Source of the DNA: Catenisphaera adipataccumulans
GTDB lineage: Bacteria; Bacillota_I; Bacilli_A; Erysipelotrichales; Erysipelotrichaceae
DNA: 64,000 bases
Direction of reading: 5' to 3'
Assembly: GCF_014202755.1 (NCBI RefSeq)
Contig: NZ_JACHHK010000003.1
Coordinates: 186,001-250,000 of the forward strand
In this document: positions 49,456 through 57,131 of the stretch, in pieces
Layout of the letters: each line of letters opens with the position of its first letter
Numbering within the stretch: position 1 is the stretch's first letter
Translations under genes and position numbers: made by a program
Notes under the pieces: model-generated
Told to the model about the DNA's origin: nothing
The model's input: the letters and a program-made list of their open reading frames with translations, nothing else
The model's database searches: none

Positions 49456-50748
49456 TTAACCGAAGATTTTATCCTGCTCAGCACGGATCTTGTAGATCAA
49501 TGTATTCGTATCGATTTCAACATCATCGTAAGTCAGCAGCTGACCTTTCTTGACGTCTTTCTTCAATACGGCATTCTTGTTGATCAAGCCAAACGGAACA
49601 TAACCAGCCTTCTTAGCGTGTTCATGTGTATCAATGGATCCATAAGTCGTGTATCCGCCGATACCATCCAGTTTTTCGCCGGCTTTCATATCTTTCTTCG
49701 CAACTGTGATGACTTCGGAAACCAAACCATTCTTCGGCACGATGATCGGTTCATGATAAATAACGGCACGTCCGATCGTCAGCGGAGTCTCCAGGTTGCA
49801 CAGGTGATATGGACGATACAAAGTCCACAGCGGTCCTGGACCCATCGAGTGATACTGCATCTGGTATGCGATCTCCTGGTTGTCTGTCGAAACAGTTACG
49901 AAGACGCCCGGTGCGATACCACGTACGTACTCTACAACACCATGTTTATTCAGGATACCGCCTTTGTCTTTCAGCATGTACATATCGTTCAAGCCTTTGA
50001 CATCGCAGGCAATACCATGACCGCCGATCACATCCGGTACCAAACCAGTAGCGTTGGACATTGCGGTCATTTCTACCATTGTCTTCGTACCATCTTTAAA
50101 TGCGCACAGCATTCTCGGAGACATCTTACGACGAGTAGCTTCTTCTAATACAGTGTCCGGATTGCATTCGTAATCCAAACGGTTGTTTTTACCTTTACCC
50201 ATAACTTCTACTGTGAAGCCCATTGCTTCTGCGAAGTCATACAGTTCCATAACAGTACCTGGTTCATCACCGGAAGTACCAGTATAGATAACGCCTGCTT
50301 CGTCGGCTTTCTTCTTCAAGTAAGGTCCAATGACGACATCGGACTCAACGTTCATCATAACGATGTGCTTGCCGGCAGCGATGGAATCCAAGGCAATGCG
50401 GGCTCCGACATCAGGAACACCGGTAACATCGACAACGACATCAATTTCCGGAACTTTCGTGACTAACGAAGAATCGTTGGTCGCAACGTATTTACCTTTG
50501 GCAATGGCATCACTTGCCGTACCCGGATCCGTTGTCTTTACGATCTGGTCTTCCGTAACACCTGCATATTCGAATGCATGAACGGCTAAATCAATGTTGA
50601 TATCTGCACAGATGGCAGGTCTCTCACCTTTGATCAAAACCAGTTCCGTAACCATTCCTCGACCCATCTGGCCGGCGCCGACAACACCAACTTGGATCGG
50701 TTTTCCTGCTTCTTCCAAAGCAGCCAATTTTCTGTTCATGTTAAACAT
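49456..50748 (-). CDS. NAD(P)-binding oxidoreductase with C-terminal SAF domain
   Basis: A 430-residue protein. The N-terminal Rossmann fold has VGVVGAGQMGRGM (about residues 19-31), and a homoserine-dehydrogenase-like middle includes VVDVTGVPDVGARIALDSI and TGTSGDEPGT. The C-terminal SAF domain, about residues 355-430, includes DVKKGQLLTYDDVEID. This combination is often found next to glucitol-type PTS genes, which normally pair with an SDR (SrlD) that is absent here. I infer it oxidises or rearranges the polyol phosphate, but the reaction is not known to me. It is co-transcribed with srlB. Confidence 0.8.
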   Translation of the reverse strand: MFNMNRKLAALEEAGKPIQVGVVGAGQMGRGMVTELVLIKGERPAICADINIDLAVHAFEYAGVTEDQIVKTTDPGTASDAIAKGKYVATNDSSLVTKVPEIDVVVDVTGVPDVGARIALDSIAAGKHIVMMNVESDVVIGPYLKKKADEAGVIYTGTSGDEPGTVMELYDFAEAMGFTVEVMGKGKNNRLDYECNPDTVLEEATRRKMSPRMLCAFKDGTKTMVEMTAMSNATGLVPDVIGGHGIACDVKGLNDMYMLKDKGGILNKHGVVEYVRGIAPGVFVTVSTDNQEIAYQMQYHSMGPGPLWTLYRPYHLCNLETPLTIGRAVIYHEPIIVPKNGLVSEVITVAKKDMKAGEKLDGIGGYTTYGSIDTHEHAKKAGYVPFGLINKNAVLKKDVKKGQLLTYDDVEIDTNTLIYKIRAEQDKIFG

Positions 50749-50798
50749 ACTTGATTCTTCCTCCTATACTTTATTTTTAGCCTCGTGGCTTTCAACCA

Positions 50799-51164
50799 TT
50801 ACTCAATCTCGATCTTGCCGCCGACATAGAACTCTTCTGGTTTCATCGGCTCACCGATCAATTCGATAATACCTGGACGTTCGACTTCGTCCAGACCTTT
50901 GAACGATACCGTACAGTGGCCCAGTTCACGCAGCGTGTTGATAGCTTCCCAGCCAACATCACTGATCGTGTACTCTTTTCCGCAGATACGGAATTTGTCG
51001 CCTTTTTTCGGTTCTTCTTTCAGTTCACATTTTGTGTGCAGAAAAGAAATCTCTGCTAATTCCGGGGGTGCATCTTCATTGAAGATGATGATAAAATTCG
51101 CTGTCGGATTCAAGAAATCCATCGCGAAATCACCCCAGCCGGTAATTTCTGCCTGATACTTCAT
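50799..51164 (-). CDS. srlB: PTS glucitol/sorbitol-type EIIA subunit SrlB
   Basis: A 121-residue EIIA. The phosphoacceptor histidine is in ISFLHTKCEL (about residue 43), and the domain continues with YTISDVGWEAINTLRELGHC. It takes phosphate from HPr and passes it to the SrlE cysteine. There is one EIIA for two EIIB/EIIC pairs in this locus, so it probably serves both. The TAA of GutM is 16 bases upstream. Confidence 0.94.
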   Translation of the reverse strand: MKYQAEITGWGDFAMDFLNPTANFIIIFNEDAPPELAEISFLHTKCELKEEPKKGDKFRICGKEYTISDVGWEAINTLRELGHCTVSFKGLDEVERPGIIELIGEPMKPEEFYVGGKIEIE

Positions 51165-51180
51165 GTCTTAAACCTCCGCT

Positions 51181-51639
51181 TTAATTCTCTGCTGCTGAAG
51201 ACTCAACCGCTTCTGTTTCGCTTTCCCCTTCTTCACTTTCCTTATTAAAACGCATTTCCAGCGCTTCTAAAGCTTGAATATAACCATGCTGGCGTTTCTG
51301 CTGCTTTTCGTCCAAGCCCCGCAGCATGTCCAGTAAACCTTCCACTGTCTGGCCTTTCAGCGTTTCGCCAAGCAGTTTCTCTTTCGGATGAAATCTGGCC
51401 AAAATCGTGGCGCCGTCCATGATCTCACAAGCGGTGATCACATGATCCCGGTCACAGGCGATGATCACAATATAACCATTGAAGAACCGTCCGCGTTTCT
51501 GACCGATCCCCAGCGATCCATATTTGTGCATCCGGTGAATGGCTTTCCGATATCCTTTGATCTGAAAAAATCCGCCGATCCCCTGCATGACCATCAAAGC
51601 CAGCGCGACCAAAAAGATAATTTTCAAATTATCATTCAT
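51181..51639 (-). CDS. gutM: GutM-type glucitol operon activator
   Basis: A 152-residue protein. A hydrophobic N-terminal helix (about residues 6-24) is followed by FFQIKGYRKAIHRMHKYGSLGIGQKRG and an acidic tail. This matches GutM/SrlM proteins that sit beside glucitol-type PTS operons and help activate them. How GutM acts is not well understood; the transmembrane segment suggests a sensor at the membrane. It starts directly at the SorC stop. Confidence 0.85.
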   Translation of the reverse strand: MNDNLKIIFLVALALMVMQGIGGFFQIKGYRKAIHRMHKYGSLGIGQKRGRFFNGYIVIIACDRDHVITACEIMDGATILARFHPKEKLLGETLKGQTVEGLLDMLRGLDEKQQKRQHGYIQALEALEMRFNKESEEGESETEAVESSAAEN

Positions 51640-52620
51640 CTATTCATCCTCCACAAGCGAAACAACTTTCTTCACGCAGCTGATATCCGTGATCAACACA
51701 TTGATACGTTTCGATCGCAGCGCACCGAGTACCGCCCAGGCTTTTTCTTCCCCGACTGCGATGCCGATCCGATTTTCCACTTTCATCAGCTGCTCGGTCG
51801 AAAGCCCCATCACACGATCATTGAAATCGTTGTACGGCTCTTCATTGCCGTCTTTGCCGTACATCCGCAGAAGAACATCACCGACAACACCGCGTTCGGC
51901 AAACTGCTGATACTCTTCTTTGGTCACATAACCGCATTCAACGATCCGGGAACCCTTAGACGCGGTTGCGCCGATTCCCATGATGACTGCATCCAACTTC
52001 ATAAATAATTTCGTGACTTCCTGAATGGTTTTTTCCTGTGACAGTCCGCGCATAACTTCGACATTGTCAAAGATCGCGGGGGAATAAAACTGTACCGCAC
52101 TGCCATGAAATTTTCGTGCAAATGCGTTAGCAATTTCATTGCTGTGGTACGCTTCATCACCATGCAGCTTTGTGCCGACACCGCCCAACACTGGAACAAA
52201 TGTACAATTGACTTCTTCGACGTTCAGATTGGTGCTCGCAATGTTATAGAGCGTGCTTCCCATGCTGACACCGATATAATCATTGTCATGGAAGACTCGG
52301 GAAAAATAGGACAAGGCTTCTTCTTTGACCCGCTGCAGATGATCGTATTGGTTCCCCAAATCGATTTCATCTACGATCAGCAGCTCTTTCAAGCCTAGCT
52401 TTCCTTCCAGCTTCCTTTCCAGTTCACCGTACAGGACACTGTCCGGATTGTTCAATGTGATCTGAACCACATTCCGTTCACGTCCGGCTTTCAGCAGCCG
52501 GGAAACGGTGGAACGGGAAATTCCCAGTTGGTCACAAATTTGGAATTGAGATAAACCGTCCTTGTAATACAAATAACAACATTTGTAAATCAAGCGTGGA
52601 TCATCAACTACTTTTTTCAC
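51640..52620 (-). CDS. SorC-family transcriptional regulator of the polyol locus
   Basis: A 326-residue SorC regulator. The N-terminal helix-turn-helix (CDQLGISRSTVSRLLKAGRE, about residues 29-48) is followed by the sugar-phosphate-binding domain (about 65-326) with DYIGVSMGSTLYNIA and GIGATASKG as phosphate contacts. It starts with GTG at 52620; AGCAGG lies upstream. It is the first gene of the unit SorC-GutM-SrlB-oxidoreductase. The 17-base motif in its own promoter and before srlA copy 2 suggests it controls both. Confidence 0.9.
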   Translation of the reverse strand: MKKVVDDPRLIYKCCYLYYKDGLSQFQICDQLGISRSTVSRLLKAGRERNVVQITLNNPDSVLYGELERKLEGKLGLKELLIVDEIDLGNQYDHLQRVKEEALSYFSRVFHDNDYIGVSMGSTLYNIASTNLNVEEVNCTFVPVLGGVGTKLHGDEAYHSNEIANAFARKFHGSAVQFYSPAIFDNVEVMRGLSQEKTIQEVTKLFMKLDAVIMGIGATASKGSRIVECGYVTKEEYQQFAERGVVGDVLLRMYGKDGNEEPYNDFNDRVMGLSTEQLMKVENRIGIAVGEEKAWAVLGALRSKRINVLITDISCVKKVVSLVEDE

Positions 52621-52917
52621 AATATGCCTGCTTTCTATTCTTGGAACCGTTTTCTTTATCCGCTTTCAGCATATCACAATTCAATTAAGAAACAATATCA
52701 TATTGCTGAACAAATGTATAAATAAAGAAATTTGGATTTTCATTTGCGCAATTGAATGAATTCAATGCAATTGTATTAAAAGCGGAAAAGCGCCCGGTTT
52801 CTCATCTTGTATGACTGTTTTCAATCATTTAACATGATTGAAATCCTCCATCTAAACTTTAGCACACCCATCATGAAAAGTCACTTCATCAGGAGCAATT
52901 TTCACAAAATTTCTGTG
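52621..52917 (-). promoter_or_regulatory. SorC promoter region and intergenic repeats
   Basis: No gene is seen in this gap. Minus-strand TTGTTT and TATGCT (16-base spacing, around 52665-52695) are a possible promoter for SorC. Next to it is TGAACAAATGTATAAAT (52707-52723), matching the srl copy 2 motif in 16 of 17 bases. Beyond is the nested palindrome CAATTGAATGAATTCAATGCAATTG region (52749-52773), with ATTGAA/TTCAAT at its centre. TTTCAATCAT/ATGATTGAAA (52819-52828, 52834-52843) forms a further inverted repeat without a T run, so it may be an operator rather than a terminator. Confidence 0.5.
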
Positions 52918-52948
52918 AAAAAAATCCTTGCACATAAAGTACAAGGAT
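52918..52948 (-). terminator. Terminator of the aldolase-YjbQ-isomerase unit
   Basis: Stem ATCCTTG/CAAGGAT (52924-52930, 52942-52948) followed on the minus strand by seven T residues. Confidence 0.82.
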
Positions 52949-52954
52949 CAGCTG

Positions 52955-53644
52955 TTATTTTCCCGTTCTTTCGTTATAGGCTTTTAATATAGCTTCGGCC
53001 CATAAACGAACTTCTTTTTTCGGATCCGGCGCTTTCAAAATACCAGAAGTTGCCCCCGTTCCGTCACAGCCTAAAGATACGATCCGGTAGCAGTCTTCCG
53101 CGCTGTGGACGCCGGAAGCCGTCATCGGCTGGACGCTTGGATCAATGTCATGAAGAGCCTTGGCAACATCCGTCGTATACGAAGCCGGTGCTGTCTTGCC
53201 TGTGCCGATCAGATCCGTCGGTTCGGCAATGATGATGTCCGGATGCAGGCAGGCAACGGCACGCGCTTCATCCATGGAATCTGCACAGGCGATCGACGTA
53301 ATGCCGACTTCTTTGGCACGCTTGATCGTATTGTATAAATCCGTTAATGTTTTCGGATGTTCCGCATGATTCAGGAAAACCGCACCGGCGCCGGCCTCTT
53401 TCAAAGCCTCTGCCAGGATCTTTCCTTCGCCGCGTCCCGGACGGAGCGGATCCATGTTCTGTGCCGTAACGGTAATATACTTCGTATTTTCCTTGATCAG
53501 ACGAATATCACAGTGCGGGCATGTAAAATAAATCGTAATGCCTAAATCTTTGGCAACTTGATCAGATGCCAGAGCCAGATCCAGGCTTTCTTTACCGTAC
53601 AAATAGTTCTTTGGATTGACAACTAAGAATGGTCCTGTGCTCAT
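52955..53644 (-). CDS. Triose-phosphate-isomerase-family protein, short archaeal-like form
   Basis: A 229-residue TIM-barrel isomerase, shorter than the ~250-residue bacterial TpiA. The catalytic positions are NPK near residue 11 (N and K contacts), the His in FLNHAEH (about 92) and the Glu in IIAEPTDLIGTG (about 140), with the phosphate loop near the C terminus SLGCDGTGATSGIL. The general form resembles archaeal TIM and TIM-like tetrulose-phosphate isomerases. As it sits behind an aldolase in a polyol locus it is probably not the glycolytic TpiA; it may isomerise a DHAP-like product. AGGAGAG precedes the ATG. Confidence 0.82.
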   Translation of the reverse strand: MSTGPFLVVNPKNYLYGKESLDLALASDQVAKDLGITIYFTCPHCDIRLIKENTKYITVTAQNMDPLRPGRGEGKILAEALKEAGAGAVFLNHAEHPKTLTDLYNTIKRAKEVGITSIACADSMDEARAVACLHPDIIIAEPTDLIGTGKTAPASYTTDVAKALHDIDPSVQPMTASGVHSAEDCYRIVSLGCDGTGATSGILKAPDPKKEVRLWAEAILKAYNERTGK

Positions 53645-53646
53645 AA

Positions 53647-54168
53647 TTACTCTCCTAATACTGTAATGATACAGCGGCGTCCGCGCGGACGGCTGCGGTC
53701 AAAGTCTGCAAAATAAACATAGCCAGTTGAACCGACGCCCAGTTTTCCTTCGGTCACATCAAATGTTTCACTGGAACCCAGCAGCGTGGATTTTAAATGT
53801 GCATCGCCGTTCCACAAAGCGGAACGATCACCGTTCGGCAGATAATCTGCCGCATTCGGCCAAGCTTCCACGGCCTTGTAATGGGCTTCTCCCGGATAAT
53901 GATAAGTATCCAGCGAATCTTGATTCGGGATGATCTTTTCCAGCACTTCGTTCAGATCTTGCTGCAGGTATTCATCGCCGTCTTCGTTAATATCGTGGCA
54001 GAACTCCTCAAAGAATACGGAGCAAGTCGTATGCGGGGAGATCACAGCGCAGATGCCGGTCTGCACACCGCTTTCTTCAATTGCCTTGCGTACTTCATCG
54101 GTAATGTTTGTATAGGTCGGGCGGCCGCCATGCGACTGCACTTTGATTACTTTTCTATAGACTGTCAT
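53647..54168 (-). CDS. YjbQ family (UPF0047) protein
   Basis: A 173-residue protein. The family motifs HTTCSVFFEE, NEDGDEYLQQDL, GDAHLKSTLLGSSETF and YFADFDRSRPRGRR are all present. It is about 30 residues longer than the common ~135-residue form, the extra being mostly around residues 75-115. Some members show weak thiamine-phosphate synthase activity, but the physiological role is not established. The position between aldolase and isomerase genes, with tight spacing, points to a role in this sugar pathway. Confidence 0.88.
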   Translation of the reverse strand: MTVYRKVIKVQSHGGRPTYTNITDEVRKAIEESGVQTGICAVISPHTTCSVFFEEFCHDINEDGDEYLQQDLNEVLEKIIPNQDSLDTYHYPGEAHYKAVEAWPNAADYLPNGDRSALWNGDAHLKSTLLGSSETFDVTEGKLGVGSTGYVYFADFDRSRPRGRRCIITVLGE

Positions 54169-54180
54169 TGTATATTCCTC

Positions 54181-55026
54181 CTAAAGCGTAACGCTTTGCG
54201 TTGCGAACAGTTCATAAACGTGTTTCAGCATATCCTGCATGCCTTTTTTCGCAGCAGTTTTGTATGTGTAATAGTCTTCCACTTCGGCTTCCTTCGGTGC
54301 CAGGGCATAAACCGATTTTGCGGAAGCAACCATGAAATCAGAATAAACGTTGATCTTGGCAATGCCTTCGGTTGCGCAGCGATGCAGATTTTCATCACCG
54401 GAAGAAGATCCGCCATGGAGGACCAGCGGCGCCGAAACAGCCGCTGCCAGCTCATGCAGACGGTCGAAATTGATCTTCGGTGTTCCTTTATACAAACCGT
54501 GCGCGGTTCCGATCGAAACGGCTAATGAATCCACACCGGTCTGTTCAACGAATTTCGTCGCCTCTTCGACCGTTGTATAAATATCATTGTCGCTTTCCAC
54601 CTCGTTGCTGCCGACATGACCGATTTCCGCTTCGACCACGACACCTTTATCGTGTGCGTATTCGATCACTTTTTTGGTAATGGCAACGTTCTCTTCGAAC
54701 GGTTTCATGGAACCGTCGATCATCACGGACGTAAATCCCAGATCAATGGCTTTCTTGCACATTTCAAATGATTGACCATGATCCAGATGCAGAACAACAG
54801 GGACCTTTGCCTGCTCGCCCCAGATCTTTGCCATTGTCGCCGCATCTTCAATGGTGATCAGTCGATCTAAATGACTTTCTGCCAAGCTGATGATGATCGG
54901 TAAATTCAATTCTTCAGCTGTCTCTAAATGCCATTTTAGTGAATCCATGTCAACAAAATTTGCCGAAGGGATCGCAAAGTGCTTTTCTTTGGCAATTTGA
55001 AACAATTTTTTTGATGTAACCAGCAT
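54181..55026 (-). CDS. Class II aldolase (fructose/tagatose-bisphosphate type)
   Basis: A 281-residue class II zinc aldolase. The metal ligands are in VVLHLDHGQSFE (HLDHG, about residue 83), VVEAEIGHVGSNE and LHGGSSSGD, with the glycine-rich phosphate contacts after it; TVEEATKFVEQTGVDSLAVSIGTAHG is typical of GatY/KbaY and FbaA proteins. Whether it cleaves fructose-1,6-, tagatose-1,6- or another ketose phosphate cannot be told. It is the first gene of the unit and divergent from the DeoR regulator. Confidence 0.9.
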   Translation of the reverse strand: MLVTSKKLFQIAKEKHFAIPSANFVDMDSLKWHLETAEELNLPIIISLAESHLDRLITIEDAATMAKIWGEQAKVPVVLHLDHGQSFEMCKKAIDLGFTSVMIDGSMKPFEENVAITKKVIEYAHDKGVVVEAEIGHVGSNEVESDNDIYTTVEEATKFVEQTGVDSLAVSIGTAHGLYKGTPKINFDRLHELAAAVSAPLVLHGGSSSGDENLHRCATEGIAKINVYSDFMVASAKSVYALAPKEAEVEDYYTYKTAAKKGMQDMLKHVYELFATQSVTL

Positions 55027-55250
55027 ATTCTAACCTCACTCTTCTTGCGATTTGCAACAATTTATAACTATATTTTTGTTATTATTGTTGTGCTATATCT
55101 ACAATATAGCACTGTAAGCCATTTCACGCAACTTTATTTTCTTATTTTTTGTTATTATTTTGTTATTGAATCACATTTTAACAATTAATGTTATTGTTTG
55201 TTGCTATTTTTGTTAAAATGTGATATCCTGTTCAGTAAGAGGTGTAATAT
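55027..55250. promoter_or_regulatory. Divergent aldolase/DeoR control region with long inverted repeat
   Basis: A 224-bp AT-rich region. Perfect 15-bp arms ATCACATTTTAACAA (55170-55184) and TTGTTAAAATGTGAT (55210-55224) lie just before the DeoR gene. A shorter palindrome GTGCTATAT-N5-ATATAGCAC (55090-55112) lies nearer the aldolase. In between are several TTGTTATTATTG-like direct repeats, as is common for DeoR-type operators. No gene is present. Confidence 0.7.
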
Positions 55251-56006
55251 ATGAACAAAAAAGATTTACGTATTCAGTCCGTCGTCAAAGCGCTTGCTGA
55301 AAATCCAAACCAATCAGCTGCTGAATTAGCTGCACAGTTTAATGTATCCAGCATGACGATCCGCCGGGACATGCAGTATATCGATGAGCATCATCTAATG
55401 GACTCTTACCTGCTGGCTGAGCCGTCGGAAGGCAGTTACGAATATCAAATCGAAGAAGTGAAAAATGCCGATCTAAAACGGAAGATCGCACAGGCTGCCG
55501 TTAAAACGATCAAGCCGAATGAAGTCATTGTTCTGGATTCAGGAACGACCAGCGGCATGATCGCCGCATTGATCCCTAATGATCTGCCGCTTACAGTCAT
55601 TTGCTACAGCTATCATATATTATCCAAGCTTGCCAACAAGAAAAACATCCGGCTGATCATGGCCGGCGGCTACTATCACCAAAATACGCAGACCTTCGAA
55701 GCACCTGAAAGTGTGGAATTCCTGCATAAATTCCGAGCCCATAAAATGTACGTGTGTGCCTCCGGTATCCACGAATCCCTCGGTCTCACTTGTGCCGATC
55801 AGCGGGTGGCCCCATCCAAACAGGCAGGCATCGATATCTCACTGAAAAAGATCCTTGTTTCGGATTCCACAAAATTCGGACACATCAGTGCCGGTTTCTT
55901 CTCTTCCATCGATAATATGGACATGATCATCACCGACGACGGGATCACCGAAGACTGGAAATCGCTTTTAAAAGACAAAGACATCCGTGTAGAAATCGTT
56001 CAATAA
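55251..56006 (+). CDS. DeoR-family transcriptional regulator
   Basis: A 251-residue DeoR regulator. The N-terminal helix-turn-helix AAELAAQFNVSSMTIRRDM (about residues 22-40) is followed by the sugar-phosphate-sensing domain with VIVLDSGTTSGMIA, GIHESLGLTCADQ and LVSDSTKFGH. AGAGGTGTAATAT precedes the ATG. It is divergent from the aldolase unit and probably represses it until a phosphorylated sugar binds. A terminator hairpin follows. Confidence 0.9.
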   Translation: MNKKDLRIQSVVKALAENPNQSAAELAAQFNVSSMTIRRDMQYIDEHHLMDSYLLAEPSEGSYEYQIEEVKNADLKRKIAQAAVKTIKPNEVIVLDSGTTSGMIAALIPNDLPLTVICYSYHILSKLANKKNIRLIMAGGYYHQNTQTFEAPESVEFLHKFRAHKMYVCASGIHESLGLTCADQRVAPSKQAGIDISLKKILVSDSTKFGHISAGFFSSIDNMDMIITDDGITEDWKSLLKDKDIRVEIVQ

Positions 56007-56039
56007 AAATATCTCCGCCATAAGACGGAGATATTTTTT
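56004..56039 (+). terminator. Terminator of the DeoR gene
   Basis: Stem ATATCTCCG/CGGAGATAT (56008-56016, 56025-56033) followed by T7. Confidence 0.85.
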
Positions 56040-56126
56040 TGGCCGCCTGTCACATATCTTTCGGACATCCGCATTGATATGATATCGTTTCTTCATGCAC
56101 CATTTCATGATTTTCCATTCTGTCCA

Positions 56127-56150
56127 ATAAAAAAGACACCGAAGTGTCTT
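56127..56150 (-). terminator. Terminator of the SAS-TCS-SorC operon
   Basis: Stem AAGACAC/GTGTCTT (56133-56139, 56144-56150) with an A run on the plus strand, giving a T run on the minus strand; it overlaps the stop of the second SorC gene. Confidence 0.75.
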
Positions 56151-57120
56151 ATTCTTGATATTCAAGCAGATAACGGGCGACCTTTTCATCCGTGATCAGC
56201 ACATTGACAAAATGACCGAGCAGCGTACTTAAGATGATCTCCTTCTTTTCTTCTCCGCAGGCAGCGCCGACCCGCAGCGGAATTTTTTTCATATCCTCAG
56301 CAGAAATCCCGATCATTTTATGCTCATAGGAACAATTTACCAGTTCCCCATGTTCATCCAGAATATGACCGCTGATCTCACCGATGCCGCCCTTCCGCAT
56401 AATATCTTCTCGATCCTGACGGGTGACCATCGGATCATTCATGATATTGGATGTCGGTCCGAGCGTACCGATGCCGGTCACCGCCATATCAGCCTGCCGC
56501 GTGCGTTCCAGCACTTCCTGGATACAAGGCTCATTCATCAAGATATCCCGCACTTCTGCGCTTGATGCCACGATAGGGGCCAAAAAACTGTATCCGCTGC
56601 AGTCCAGCAGCAAAGCGATCCGGTCGATCAGATAATTCGTAAACGAAAACCGGTAATGTTGGTCATTGGTCGGGTTGCGGTTGCTGGAGCCCTGCATCGG
56701 CAGGATCTCCAAGTCTTTGTACTTCTGAGAACGCAGACGCATATCCTTTTCCATGTATTCCACGGTCCGCTGCAGCGTGGTTCCGCGGCTGAACGCTAGT
56801 TTCATGCCATTATGCAAAGAACGCAGAATATAGTCGGAAGTATAATAGCCGACTTCACTTTTGATATCGGAATCGGCCCGATCATAGACAATGATCACTT
56901 CTTTCAGCCCATATTTTTTCTCGATCTGTTCTTCAATATTCAACAAGGAGTCATTCGGCCGATTGATCTTGATCTGCACATACCCTTCATCACGGGCCTT
57001 CTCCAGTGCCCGGAATATCGTCGTGCGCGAAACGTTCAGCGCCTTGCCGATTTGCTGCTGCGACATGCCGCGCTTATAGTACATCTCTACGACTTTATAG
57101 ATAAAACGTTCATCTTTCAT
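56149..57120 (-). CDS. SorC-family transcriptional regulator, second copy
   Basis: A 323-residue SorC protein. The helix-turn-helix is GKALNVSRTTIFRALEKARD (about residues 25-44), and the sensing domain has GMKLAFSRGTTLQRTVEYME and TGIGTLGPTSN. It is a distinct paralog of the regulator at 51640, not a close duplicate. It lies 11 bases downstream of the histidine kinase in the same operon, although its target may be a sugar system elsewhere. GAGGGCAG precedes the ATG. Confidence 0.88.
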   Translation of the reverse strand: MKDERFIYKVVEMYYKRGMSQQQIGKALNVSRTTIFRALEKARDEGYVQIKINRPNDSLLNIEEQIEKKYGLKEVIIVYDRADSDIKSEVGYYTSDYILRSLHNGMKLAFSRGTTLQRTVEYMEKDMRLRSQKYKDLEILPMQGSSNRNPTNDQHYRFSFTNYLIDRIALLLDCSGYSFLAPIVASSAEVRDILMNEPCIQEVLERTRQADMAVTGIGTLGPTSNIMNDPMVTRQDREDIMRKGGIGEISGHILDEHGELVNCSYEHKMIGISAEDMKKIPLRVGAACGEEKKEIILSTLLGHFVNVLITDEKVARYLLEYQE

Positions 57121-57131
57121 TGCTCTGCCCT

